Shown piece after piece: positions 24,001 through 34,367 of a stretch of 64,000 nt of DNA. Position numbers and translations under genes: made by a program. Below the pieces are notes generated by a model. It ran no database searches. It was not told the DNA's origin and saw only the letters and a list, made by a program, of their open reading frames with translations. Source of the stretch: Mactra quadrangularis (Eukaryota; Mollusca; Bivalvia; Venerida; Mactridae); NCBI GenBank assembly GCA_025267735.1, contig CM046299.1:23086232-23150231 (forward strand), in the 5' to 3' direction. Numbering within the stretch: the stretch's first letter is position 1; every line of letters begins with the position of its first letter.

Positions 24001-27000
24001 CTGATAATGTATTGTTAAAATCTGTTTACACACATTCTTTGTCTCAGTATAGATCTGGTAAAAAGAACTGGATAAGTAATGTTAAGAAACTGCTCGACGA
24101 TTACGGATTTAGTCACGTATTTGAAGATCCATATAATACTGATATTAAATCTTTTATATACTTGTTCAAGAAAGCCGTGATCGATTGTTCGATTCAGAAA
24201 CTTTTTAGTGATATAGAAAGAAACGAAATTCTTAAGTCTTTATATATCAATTTAAAGCCTACCTTTGGTATGTCCAACTATTTAGTTGTTTTAAATTCAT
24301 TTAAATTGAGAAACTGTATTACAAGATTAAGAACTTCATCTCATAGTCTTTTTATTGAAACTCTAAGATACGGCAGAAATAGAAAACCTAGGAATGAAAG
24401 AATTTGTTACTTTTGTAAAGATGATATTGAAGATGAATACCACTTCATTATGGTGTGTAGTCAATATACCGACATTCGCGATAAGCACATCCCTAAAAAG
24501 TATTTTAAAAAACCAAGCATGTACAAATTCATTGAATTACTCCAATCCACGAATAGAAAATTAATGTTAAATTTAGGCAACTTTATAAACCTTGCTTTCA
24601 AAAGAAGAAAATCCCTAGAACCAAATTTTAACATGTAGTGACGTTATTTACATATATTTACATAAATCATAAAAATAAGTATCTCATACATTAATCTTCA
24701 CTGTTGTCGTTATTAAAGTCATTTGAAACTAGTTGTAATTATTTGTATTGCAATATGGTATACATATATAGCATTTTGTCATTTGTATTGTAATATGGAT
24801 ATATATGGTGTTTTGACAGCTGTATTGTAATATTTTATCAATTCATGGTATTTTGACTGCTGTATTGCAATGATATTTTGTCAGCTGTACTGTCTTATTT
24901 AATACTTACCTGGTATTTTGACAGCTGTATAGTAATGATATTTTGTCAGCTGTACTGTCATATTTGATACTTACATGGTACTTGACAACTGTTTAGTAAT
25001 AATATTTTGCCAGATGTATTGTTATATTTAAAACGTACGTGTTATTTTGCCAGCTGTATAGTAATGATATTTGACAAATGTATTGTCATAGTTGATACTT
25101 ACGTGGTATTTTGCCAGCTGTATAGTGATGATATTTGACAAATATATTGTCATAGTTGATACTTACATGGTATTTTGCCAGCTGTATAGTGATGATATTT
25201 GACAAATATATTGTCATAGTTGATACTTGCATGGTATTTTGCCAGCTGTATAGTGATGATATATGACAAATATATTGTCATAGTTAATACTTACATGGTA
25301 TTTTGACAGCTGTATAGTAATGATATTTTGACATCTGTACTGTCATATTTGACACTTACATGGTATTTTACTGCTGTATAGTAATGATATTTTGACAACT
25401 GTATTGGCATATTTTACACTTACATGGTATTTTGACAGCTGTATAGTAATGCTATTTTGACAACTGTATTGTAATATTGAATACTTACATGGTATTTTGA
25501 CAGCTGTATTGTAATGATTGTTTTGACATCTGTATTGTAATATTTTATACTTACATGGTATTTTGACAGCTGTTATGATATTTTGACAACTGTATTGTCT
25601 AATTTAATACTTACATGGTATTTTGACAGCTGCATAGTAATGATATTTTGACATCTGTACTGTCATATATAACACTTATATGGTATTTTGACAGCTGCAT
25701 AGTAATGATATTTTGACATCTGTATTGTCATTTTTTACACTTACATGGTATTTCGACAGCTGTATAGTAATGATATTTTGACAACTGTATTGTAATATTG
25801 AATACTTACATGGTGTTCTGACAGCTGTATAGTAATGATATTTTGACATCTATATTATCTTATCTTATACTTACATGGTATTTTGACAGCTATATAGTTA
25901 TGATATTTTGACATCTGTACTGTCATATCTAATACTTACATGGTATTTTGACAGCTGTATAGTACTGATATTTTGACATCTGTACTGTCATATTTAATAC
26001 TTACATGGTATTTTGACAGCTGTATAGTACTGATATTTTGACATCTGTACTGTCATATTTAATACTTACATGGTATTTTGACAGCGGTATCGTATTGATA
26101 TTTTGACATCAGTTCTGTCATATTTTATACTTACATGGTATTTTGACAGCCGTATAGTAATAATATTTTGACATCAGTACTGTCATATGAATACTTACAT
26201 GGTATTTTTACTGCTGTATAGTAATGATATTTTGACATCTGTACTGTCAATACTTACATGGTATTTTGACAGATGAATAATAATGTTATAATGTCAGCTG
26301 TATTGTAATACATGTGTAACATGTATGTTATTCATATTTGTTTTGACATCAGTATTGCTATAATTTTACAAATAGTTATTTTGTAATATTCTTTAACATC
26401 CTCGAATAATACAAAACATATATCGTTTTTCATTCACCATTTATACTTACTTTGTATGTATTGTATCATTATGATAATTGTAATAAATATATGTGTAAGA
26501 GTGTGCGTGTGTGTGGGGTGTGTGTGTGTGCGAGTGAGTGTTGTATGAATATGTGCGAGTGGAAGTGCATGAGTGAGCGAGAGCGTATTTCACTTTTGTA
26601 TTGTATTATCAAATTGCGACAATGTACTTTATCATGTACAAGTCTAAATAAAATCTTATCTTATCATGTACATACAACAACTATTTACCTAGCTAGGGAG
26701 TGATATTTTGAAATACTTTTTTAATGTTCACAATTATTTCGTTTATTCGTAATATTAGTTCGTTTAAACGAAATAATTCTGAAAATAAAAAAGGTATTTC
26801 AAAATGTCACTCTTAAGGCTCCGTACCTAGCCAACTTTCCTGGACGTTTTTGTTTACCACTTTAACTATAGCCATTTACAAGCAACGCACGTCTCCTTCT
26901 ACGAATGAAACTCGATGATAAATATCGATATTTTAATGGATGGCTTTGACCATATAAGGGGAACTATATCCGAATCCTCCGGATGCCAAAAGCTGCTCTA

Positions 27001-30000
27001 TTGCATGCACCACGACAGGTTTTAATAAAAACATGATCACAAATAATTTGTATAATTTTATACTTGAATATGTGACAACGTTATCAGTTATAGTTATTTC
27101 AAATAAATCTACCAACTATAGACTCTACTCTGTCGATGGATTGGCACAAAACTAGTCAACATCCTTCTTTATTTACTTTGTAGTTGGAGTAGTTTTGCTC
27201 TCATCCATCGATATACCATGTGTATTATGTATTTACTGCTTTAAATGTAATTTATTCATGATAAGCAGGCTGTCTAAGTATTGATTATATTGTGGAAATT
27301 ATCTGTTTAATCGAACTTGTCACTTGAAGAATTTTATTGATTCTTGGTATTTATAACCAGTTTTGTTGCTATGAATTAATAACAAAGGCCATTTACATCA
27401 AAAGGCGTTTTTGTTTTGAACAAACTAGTTTCGGTTTGAAACCAGTTTTTGAAACATTTCATTTATTAGTTGAAAAACAACCCAAGTTGTTGAAACTTTT
27501 GAAACCACGTCCATTCTTTTGTTCAAAACTGGAGTAAGATCTTCAAGAAGTTGTTCAAATGTTGATCAGCTCATACGAAACCTATCCACCATTTTCAAAG
27601 GTATTACGTCCGCAACATAGTTATTAATTCTCGCCTTGGTGTAGCGTATCGGCTTGGCAGAAACAACATTGGTTACATTATATAACATAATCTGTTGCTT
27701 TCTTGCGTAGTTTCATACTTTTTGTATGATTGTTTATTGTTAATATTGTTTATCCGTAGTAAAACCCTCAACAAATATATCTAAAAGGACACTTAGTATG
27801 GAATTGTTTACAACAATTGCCATATTGAAACAATGGCAGTTTCATGAACAGCACATTTGTTTTCAGTATGGAAAACTGTTTAAACCGGTTTGTAGAAATT
27901 GAAAATTAAACCGAAACCAAACCCAAAACTGGTTTGTTCAAAACAAAAAACAAAAACGCCTAAGATATAGCAAAGACAAAAAACAGTATAAGTTATTATC
28001 AACGCACCTGTGCGTTGATATAAACAATTATCAAGATTTGAGCATTTTGTAGTCGACACCGGTTGTCTTAAGCCAATCAAAACTATGCATTTGAGGTCAC
28101 ATGATAAGCAAATGGCCGTGAAAAAGTAAAAAAAGGGGTGTGATAATGGACTCGTCTAGTTGTTGACTAAAATCAAGCTGGCGCATAGTCAATAGCGGGC
28201 ATTAGCGGATGTTTAGGAAGGCTGCACACTACTAAATATTTTAGCGGACGGCGGAACGATTTACCACATACTCCCCATACTTATTGGGTCCATTCCAATC
28301 ATGCGCTCGGAGTGCTCCGAGTACTCCTATGTGCAAAGGAATGACAAAAGAGTGCGCTCCGAGTGTGCTCCGTTCGCTCCAAAAATATAGGTGGTGCAGA
28401 GAGAGTAGTTGTTGTTGTAGTAATGGCGGCATGAGGCGGTTAGTGAAATAATGCTGTATATTTTTTAAGGTTATGGAGCAATTTTGACAGGGTTAAGCTT
28501 AAATGACAATCAAATCAGTAATATGTTACTTTAATTAAACTTTTTGCAGTATTTTGGTGTGTATACTTAAACAGTTTTACGCTTTACCATGGCAACAGTC
28601 AACGCTCTATGGTACGAAAAGGCCAAACATTATTTTGAAAAACGTCAATATCAACACTATAATTTCACATACAAGACTGATACAAAAGAAGCCAGCAAAG
28701 GCATTATATCATCAACCGAGGCTTCGTCCTCGCTATCTGTCTCCAATAGTGTGAGTTGTTGACAGATGGTCGCCATGTTGGTTTTCTAATTCCGATCTCG
28801 TTCTGGAGCAGACACGTTCCATTCAGCTACTCCACTCCGAGCACTCGGAGTGTATGATTGGAATGGACCCATTGTATGTTTAGGAAGGCTACACGCCACT
28901 AAATATTTTAGTGGACATAAACATTTTCACGCAAGTATTTTTGATCGGAAATAAGTAAAATTTACAAAGATAACTAATGAATAGTAAATAGAATTGTTCA
29001 TCGAAATCATTATATTCATAACATCCGCCCCGTTAGCAAATGAATATTAACCACAAAATATATACATCTATGGATAAGAAATCAAACACGGCTGAGCGTT
29101 GATTTCAAGCATTTTTGGAAATGCAAATACTTGTATACAAATACAATGTAATCTGTGAATTGAAATTGACGGTATATTTAAGATGAATAGAAAACAGTTG
29201 ATTCTTCAATGTAATAAAATATACATTTTCCCAGATTTCACGACCTTCAGACACAGGGCCTAAGCTTGACATAATTAATCCTATGTTTTATAATAATGTG
29301 ATGATTTTACAATGTCATATTAAATTTGTGGATACATGCTCATTTTGCATATATGCTTTATTTCAGACAAGATAAGATTCGGGTGATTGGTTTCACATTG
29401 AAGACAACTATGTCATTATATTGTATACTATGGTATATGAGCAATACAAACGCTGTGAATTCTCGACTTGTAAATGGATATGTGTTGATTTTACCAGAAA
29501 GTCACAAAAACCGGTACGTATTTATAAGCAATACATGTTTGTTTTTGTGTAGTCAGTCTGATTAAAAAATTATCCGCCCGCGCATTCGATTATTTTGCTA
29601 TGTCTACTTTATATTACGGGTCACGCTCAGCTGACCGTTGGTTTTAAAATATTCATGATGAAATTTTTGTTTTCATTGACTTGTTTACGTATTAGAAGTG
29701 ACGCAATTTGTCAAAAACTGTCCTATCACAGCCTGTGAATAATTTTAGCACTTCCGTCAAATTAGCTCACAAACCTCGGTCTGGAAGTAGAAATTACGAA
29801 ATCACGATCTTATTAATGTTTTTATATCGCAATACTTTGTTCCATATATTTTTCAGGTATTCAGCTTCTTCCATTATTTGTTATCTCCAAGGTAATCAAG
29901 TTCCTGATGCGGTGTCTATTATTGAAAATACTTATGTAACAGAACCGGAAAATTACATTCCAGTCGTCGAACTTCCTGCTAAATCTAGTACAAAGCATGA

Positions 30001-30766
30001 TTTTACATACTGCCTCTCGCCAATACACAATGGCTACAAGGACACAGACGAAATCATTGAATGGTTAGAACTCCTTCAGCTACAAGGTGTGACAAGCGTT
30101 TTTGTGTACCTTCATGACGCAAGCCATGACGTCATTTCCGTTTTGAATTTTTACCAGTCTAAGGGTTTAGTGACAATACTGCCGTGGACATTGGATGCAC
30201 AGTTTTGTAATAATTTTAAAGGTGGTTTACATTATTGCGGTCAGATGATATCACTCAATGATTGCATTTATAGGAATAAAGGTCGCAGCAAATTCGTTGC
30301 ATCATTTGATCTCGATGAACTCATTATTCCGCAAAAACAAGAAGACTACACGTGGACAGACATGCTGAAACGCCTGCCAACCGAAAGTATTTATGAATTT
30401 AGAAATGTATTCTTCTTTCCTTCAAACAACAAAAGCGCGAGCAGTAATACGGAAACAAAGATGCGCATTTCGTCGAATTTGCTCAGGGACAAATTTATCT
30501 TTGGTCGCGGTGACAGATCAAAATGGATTGTTCGAACAGATGATGCGGTTGTAATTGGCATACATTTTGCGTGGGCATTAACAAAAAATAGTGCGTATAC
30601 GGTACCAACAGATATTGGTCTTTTACATCACTACAGAAAAACCGAAGTTGAATATCCACAAGGTGTCAGCGTAAAGAGAATAAAAAACTTGGTTACTCAG
30701 AAATATCATAAAGATTTAGAATTACGAGTTAAACATGTACACAAACTGATGTTTTCAAATTCTTGA
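20757..30766 (+). CDS. Glycosyltransferase family 92 protein 1 (three exons)
   Basis: Joining 20757-21028, 29367-29513 and 29857-30766 gives one uninterrupted 442-residue protein. Both introns are GT-AG and phase 2. Residues 15-35 form a single hydrophobic anchor, so a type II Golgi membrane enzyme is expected. The GT92 (formerly DUF23) domain starts with the TYCLSP motif (about 190). It includes EWLELLQLQGV, the acidic DLDE at 291-294 (likely metal/nucleotide-sugar site) and the late HHYR motif. The family transfers sugars from nucleotide donors; the characterised C. elegans member GALT-1 adds galactose to core fucose of N-glycans. Donor and acceptor here cannot be read. Intron 1 is 8.3 kb and carries a LINE. 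The paralogue GT92-2 lies 14 kb downstream. Confidence 0.88.
21029..21561. other. GT92-1 intron 1, first part
   Basis: Intron sequence between the exon 1 donor and a MITE. No further exon was recognised. Confidence 0.5.
21562..21776. mobile_element. Palindromic MITE-like element in GT92-1 intron 1
   Basis: CATTGTCTTCGTCCCGCGG at the left is mirrored by CCGCGGGACGATAATG at the right, giving about 215 bp with inverted ends. The interior repeats CGACA/TGTCG words. No transposase or clear target duplication was seen. Confidence 0.5.
21900..24638 (+). CDS. LINE ORF2: endonuclease remnant, reverse transcriptase, C-terminal zinc motif
   Basis: The in-frame sequence is open from 21819, and similarity is credible from 21900. 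Its first part ends in the SDHAP motif typical of the C-terminus of apurinic-type LINE endonucleases (about 21996). Reverse transcriptase motifs follow: GFRKDHSTVDA, FVDLKKAFDSV (catalytic Asp), GLRQGQTNSP and LLFADDM with the Asp pair near 23439-23444. Near the C-terminus ICYFCKDDIEDEYHF...C forms a CCHC-type cluster. No RNase H was recognised. The reading frame has no internal stop over more than 900 codons, so the copy is young, but the missing 5' part makes it non-autonomous. The clade (CR1/L2-like or I-group) is not settled. The true start codon is lost. Confidence 0.85.
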   Translation, partial: GVYAVYVLINRIHALDFCIIKDFTVGNFNIYSDHAPLSFTICCNYASDDFVDPNINYSYVRWNVDLKDNFRSGLIARLSDLNDICLNSCNHEIYSVDELVSEFTNIICEVANPLFKQVRSSNKSSNSNYTHKDWFDYECRLHKSKYCEALNNFNRNKTLENHIALNIAKTKYKKYIKRKKRQHKQKMCAKLAKLKHGRPRDFWRLFRGHDNTKSDLSIDDFKQYFSSMFDQIQTNDIDEVESLFSSNEINTCLNDNVSIDLNKPICISEVKNAVKRLKRNKASCPSDDLLNEYFIDTIDILASHLTDIFNVVFNSGIFPEKWAQGFIIPLHKKNNINDVNNYRGITLLSNLGKLFTSILDARVEKWYNEQNILSDAQFGFRKDHSTVDAVFVLQNLIDQHIHDKKRLYCAFVDLKKAFDSVNRNSLWFKLFKQGLDGKILTMFRSMYNIVKSSVKYCGKYSDFFEIAIGLRQGQTNSPAFFSLFINDIELFMQRDIHSGLTFDEICIILLLFADDMVICGNSVEDLQSSLVSLYEYCNKWGLEVNTSKTKIVVFRKRGPLRINEVWYYNHEKLEVVENFNYLGVTLNYTGNLVLNIKCIKGKALRAMYTLLNNVKKINLRPDIALQLFDAFVGSILNYGCPIWGVTKSSELERVHLQFCKSILGVKQSPSNVAIYAELGRHPLYVNRFVQVIKYWFKVINSDNVLLKSVYTHSLSQYRSGKKNWISNVKKLLDDYGFSHVFEDPYNTDIKSFIYLFKKAVIDCSIQKLFSDIERNEILKSLYINLKPTFGMSNYLVVLNSFKLRNCITRLRTSSHSLFIETLRYGRNRKPRNERICYFCKDDIEDEYHFIMVCSQYTDIRDKHIPKKYFKKPSMYKFIELLQSTNRKLMLNLGNFINLAFKRRKSLEPNFNM
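24743..26300 (+). repeat. 65-bp minisatellite in the LINE 3' region
   Basis: About 23 diverged copies of a 65-66-bp unit with the core TTTTGACAGCTGTATAGTAA, then TGATATTTTGACATCTGTAC, then TACTTACATGGTA. It starts about 100 bp after the reverse transcriptase stop and ends before the LINE tail, so it is probably part of the element's 3' untranslated region. It contains many CAGCTG E-box words. Confidence 0.85.
26688..26830. mobile_element. Palindromic MITE with ATTTCGTTT motifs, copy 1
   Basis: GGAGTGATATTTTGAAATAC at the left is mirrored by GTATTTCAAAATGTCACTC at the right, ending in GGCTCCGTACCTAG. The centre carries ATTATTTCGTTT and its complement AAACGAAATAATT. A related element lies at 44094-44367. 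The left end seems to have lost some bases. Confidence 0.55.
26831..27402. other. GT92-1 intron 1, no recognised feature
   Basis: Intron sequence between two MITE-like elements. No exon or element end was seen. Confidence 0.5.
27403..27961. mobile_element. Non-autonomous element with GGCGTTTTTG ends
   Basis: The left end AGGCGTTTTTGTTTTGAACA is inverted at the right (inward AGGCGTTTTTGTTTTTTGTT, then GAACAAAC). Similarity in CGGTTT-rich sequence extends for about 50 bp. The interior has no coding frame of note, and the target duplication is uncertain. Confidence 0.5.
27962..28285. other. GT92-1 intron 1, with left copy of a flanking direct repeat
   Basis: 28208-28248 carries ATGTTTAGGAAGGCTGCACA followed by CTAAATATTTTAG. 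It recurs at 28875-28916 on the other side of the next element. The direct repeat brackets the 28286-28870 insertion and may belong to an older host repeat. Confidence 0.5.
28286..28870. mobile_element. 585-bp element with GGGTCCATTCC ends and ATT flanks
   Basis: GGGTCCATTCCAATCAT at the left is perfectly inverted at the right (ATGATTGGAATGGACCC). Imperfect similarity in CTCGGAGTGCTC-type words continues further in. ATT lies on both sides (28283-28285 and 28871-28873). A 3-bp duplication suits the PIF/Harbinger superfamily, though TWA is the usual site. No transposase is present. Confidence 0.65.
28917..29366. other. End of GT92-1 intron 1
   Basis: AT-rich intron sequence ending in the acceptor TTTATTTCAG at 29357-29366. 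No additional exon was seen. Confidence 0.6.
29367..29513 (+). CDS. GT92-1 exon 2
   Basis: 147 bp between acceptor TTTATTTCAG and donor CG|GTACGT. It completes the split arginine codon of exon 1 and codes QDKIRVIGF...LYCILWY. It aligns with exon 2 of GT92-2 (QRKVRIISV...VYCLFWY) at both edges and in phase. That agreement is the main evidence that it is a real exon despite its small size. Confidence 0.85.
29556..29814 (+). repeat. Dispersed 338-bp repeat, truncated copy in GT92-1 intron 2
   Basis: Matches 2525-2862 and 56564-56901 from the start (CTGATTAAA) to the block AAATTACGAAATCA, then stops about 80 bp short of the full length. It fills most of the 343-bp intron 2 and ends only 42 bp before the exon 3 acceptor. 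Confidence 0.7.
29857..30766 (+). CDS. GT92-1 exon 3 (catalytic domain)
   Basis: The exon starts after acceptor TATTTTTCAG and runs to the stop at 30764-30766. It codes YSASSIICYL..., the GT92 core with DLDE at protein residues 291-294, and GLLHHYRK near the end. The frame is open upstream into the intron to 29708, but that extension is the dispersed repeat and not coding. The acceptor position agrees with GT92-2. Confidence 0.9.
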
Positions 30767-30794
30767 AAAACAAAAACACATTTGACATATGCTC

Positions 30795-30800
30795 AATAAA
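30795..30800 (+). terminator. Probable polyadenylation signal of GT92-1
   Basis: AATAAA lies 29 bases after the stop codon. This is a short 3' untranslated region; other downstream signals are possible. Confidence 0.5.
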
Positions 30801-31699
30801 CTAAATTGTTTCCTTCAGCTCGTGGACTTTGCTTAATACTCGAAAATAATACATGTAGTGTGTTTTTGCTAACATTGTCACGATGGAGTCGATAACTGTA
30901 ACAATACAGTTTTTTTGTATTTCCCTTGGTGATACAAACACCAAATTTTTCGACAGTTGATCTACATGCTCTACAATTTACGAAAATAACGATTTCACCT
31001 TACAATCCATGATGGCCGCCATTTTTGCGCATGCGCCAAGGTTTCAGTACCTCAGAGGATCTCAATTGTTTTGTTCATACAGAAATGGTAAAAAATATAA
31101 ATATTCAGTTGAAAGCTACATATTGATAATACTTAGAGGATGAACTACATTTTATATGCTATTGTTCATTGTATAATAACTTAAGACAAAAATATTTGCC
31201 TGTATTATGTAATTCTTATATATCCATAGAACATTTTAATAATCTGATGGGAAATGAGAACCATTAGACTATTCTCAATTTATCAATGTTTATTTATCAT
31301 GCTTTTGAATTAAGAAATGATTATGTAAGTGATTGATTTTTATAATTATGTATCATTTTATATAACTATTATGTAGAATGTGACTAAATAATATTTGAAA
31401 TGGTCGAACTATGCTTAACAAAGTAAGTCAATACCATGTGGTTCATCCATAATGAAATAATTTAGATGAAATTGTCTGCTATTTATGTAACTTTATGTAC
31501 ATTGTTTACTATATGTATACTTTGTCTATGTGTATGGGCCGGGGCCTTATTATACAATAAAATAATGATTCATGTTTTTTGTATCGGTTGTAATGAGTTG
31601 ATCATGAGTATTAAGTATTGTCCCTAATGTACATTAAAAAAATTGCACAACATTAATATGAAAAAAAAACCCAGAAAGACAGATGTTTAAATAGTATTT
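30801..31699. other. Intergenic stretch after GT92-1
   Basis: AT-rich sequence with no supportable exon, RNA gene or element end. Confidence 0.6.
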
Positions 31700-33889
31700 A
31701 CATTCATTTTCAATAAGCGGGTGCATTTTGGAGGTATGAAAGACAAGAAAATCAGTGTTCTAGAATTCTTTATTTAGCATTTTAATCGAAGAATATAACC
31801 TGTAAACTACAACTTTCTGAAATATTTTGATCATGACATCAGTAATTGTTGTCATATGCTTATTTTAAGTACAGCTGTCAGGGGTACAAATTTTGCCACG
31901 AAATGTTCGTTATGCTAACTTTCAATGGTCGCTTACCAAAAATAGTTGGTATAATACACATTTAAAAATTTTCCTTAATATAAACAAAGTGTCAATCTTC
32001 AGAAAATTAAGAAAGATATTCGTACTGACTAATAATATCCAATTGCCATATGCTTGATCAAACTCAGTACAATCTGGTTCAAAGAAAATTGTAATCGATA
32101 TGAGTAAAATAAACCATAATTTTATGTCTGGATATTCCACGTTTATAATTCCATTTAAATATTACACTGGTACCTTAAAAGGATAGTGTGTGATTGAAGA
32201 ATTACTCTTATATGGGATTTTTCACAAGATTTTTTTAAAAAAATGCTACCAAAATGTCGCCGAAATGTTCGTTACCAAAAGTTTGTAATTTGTTTTTTCA
32301 ATCTTTCTATATATAAGTTCACATTGCTTTTGCTCTGTTTAAGCCATCGACGATTTATATTTCTGAATTCCTGCCCTTCATTTCACAAGAAAAGAAAAAA
32401 ACAAAATGAAATGTCCGTTACTAATCTTGACATGTTCGTTACTAATCTTTCATTGGTGTATCACTGCAAATAGAATATGCCATGCATAGGATTTGTACTC
32501 TGCTAAGACGTGTAATTATTTCCCTTCTAGTTTTACTCTCCGATTAATTTTTCTGAAACTGACTAAAGACAGGATGAGACAATTTAATTGGTTGGGCTTA
32601 CAAAAATATAAAACGAAATGAAGGTGTCGTATAATAAATACGATTTCAAAAGAAACCATGCTTAAGCTAACTTTAGATATTGGTAAAAAGTGAAAATAAG
32701 GAACGAATTATATACTTAAATTGAAGAAACAACTTAATTGTATGTTAGACTGGTACGGTGAATCGTTAATGCTGCTGACATGTTCGTTACATTGTCGTAA
32801 CGAACATGTCATACTGTTGTCATGGCTTATATTTTGAACCTTTACTATGCATCCAATAAAACATACTATATATTCAAATTTCACTCCAATATCAAATGAT
32901 TTAGCAAAACAAAATATGAGAAAACCGATTTAAGCAAATTTGTGGCTCAAAGAAAATAACCTTACTGCCGTATTGCGAGATCTCCTTTTAATTTCTATAA
33001 AGCGGCAATTGACCTTCTCTGTAAGCTTTATCGGGAGTGATATCGTCAAGTTTAAATGAAATCGTGTACAAAGAGATTAAAAAATGAACTTAAACCGCCA
33101 AAAACACACTTTATGTAAATTTCAGTCACGAACATGTCAGTAACGGACACTTCAAATTAGGAGCTTTTACTTGATTATCCTTCAGTAATTTCAAAAGAAT
33201 ATAAAGTTAACATGTTCTTTTGAGATAATACACAGCATTACTCATTTCAAGGTAAGTTAATGTCTTTCTAATAGTATGGTATTTTAGAAACTTAAGGTAA
33301 CGAACATGTCAATTAAAAGTCAATTTAGGGTGAGTAATAATTTTAAACTTATATATTGTCTAAAATACTTAAATTCTTAACAAGAATTGAAGCATTATGT
33401 AATATTATAAGACTAACGTCTATGAAAATAACGGAACCGATACAATTTAATGTGTTATTCTTTGAAATGCTTTCATGTAAAAACTTAGTAACGTACATTT
33501 CCGGAAAATTTTATTTCTAAAAACCAGACTTTTAATGAGGTTGAAAGTCAATTAACAATCGAAAATTGTTGGGAAATACATTTGGCTTATGGCTATAAAC
33601 TTTCAATTACTAAATAACCTTAACAAAATTGAACTACATTGCTTTGTTTAATTTCTACGCATGTTCAAAGACACAGCGTATTGATCGGCGACAGTAACGA
33701 ACATGTCAAAAATCGACTTTAATCATCAAAATTTTCGCTAATTTGATGAGATAATACTTTTTATAAACCATGCAGTTGAAGGTCTACTGCTACAGCATAT
33801 TTTAGGTTGATTATCCCAACTTTATATCGTAAGGGACAGAGAGAATAGACCGGCGACACCACTTGCACCCGCTTATTGAAAATGAATGT
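31700..33889. mobile_element. 2.19-kb element with perfect 26-bp inverted ends and a mirrored motif array
   Basis: Positions 31700-31725 are perfectly inverted at 33864-33889 (inner part AATAAGCGGGTGCA). The motif ATGTTCGTTAC or a close variant occurs five times in the left half (31903, 32264, 32411, 32432, 32780), all in one orientation. Its reverse complement occurs six times in the right half (about 32797, 33126, 33140, 33297, 33488, 33694). The two orientations meet in a perfect palindromic pair around 32793, within one base of the midpoint of the inverted ends. Outside ends and motifs the two halves are not similar. No open frame of note is present. A non-autonomous DNA transposon with transposase-binding repeats is the simplest reading; the target duplication was not resolved. 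Confidence 0.7.
32777..32810. repeat. Central palindrome of the 31.7-33.9 kb element
   Basis: GACATGTTCGTTAC and its exact reverse complement GTAACGAACATGTC are separated by six bases. This is the point where the dispersed motif changes strand. Confidence 0.85.
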
Positions 33890-34359
33890 CAATCATGGCC
33901 AGTTTCTAATAGACGTCCTATTATTGTCATAATAAGCTATTTCACAATATCATTAGCACCGTCCCGTCAGTACTATCAGTACTTTGATTTTGAAATACGA
34001 TTTGTTAAACAACTGCCATACTGCGTACTTGTTCGCGGGCGTGTATTTCATATTTTTGCATTTATGACCTACTTACCTTATTTTTCGATAGGCAGAACAC
34101 TCCTGTTAGTTTATGGCTATTGTAGATAAAGACCGAGATTTTCATAATACGTTATCTATAAATCCCTATACAAGGTCATTCGAAACTCAATGATTAGTCG
34201 AGGTGTCCCAAATGATCCAAATGTTGGCGTTTGTTGCTCGCTAATGTAAGTGAAAGGATCGACAACTCTGAAAACATTTTGTGTAAAAATGAGATGTATC
34301 TAGAGTTATTTCCCTTCAAATTAAATCTTGCATGTTTCTTATAACACGAGACTTTGTTT
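33890..34359. other. Intergenic stretch
   Basis: Nothing supportable was found. A plus-strand frame of 88 codons at 33863-34129 starts inside the element end and has no domain. Confidence 0.5.
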
Positions 34360-34367
34360 GTTTTACG

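Larger units (their letters stand above)
21900..26667 (+). mobile_element. 5'-truncated LINE retrotransposon in GT92-1 intron 1
   Basis: The element lies in the same orientation as the gene. It begins within the end of an endonuclease domain, continues through a complete reverse transcriptase frame ending at 24638, then a 2-kb non-coding 3' part that contains a 65-bp minisatellite. It ends AATAAAATC plus TTATC repeats at 26647-26667. The last 45 bp match a LINE end at 49206-49255, which supports this terminus. The 5' boundary is approximate. Confidence 0.75.

Noticed and set aside
26500..26580. GT-rich stretch as a regulatory element
   Set aside because: It is a short simple-sequence run inside the LINE 3' region with no further support.
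29708..29856. Start of GT92-1 catalytic ORF at 29708 with an N-terminal extension
   Set aside because: The extension is the dispersed 338-bp repeat. An acceptor at 29856, phase agreement with exon 2 and alignment with GT92-2 show that the exon begins at 29857.
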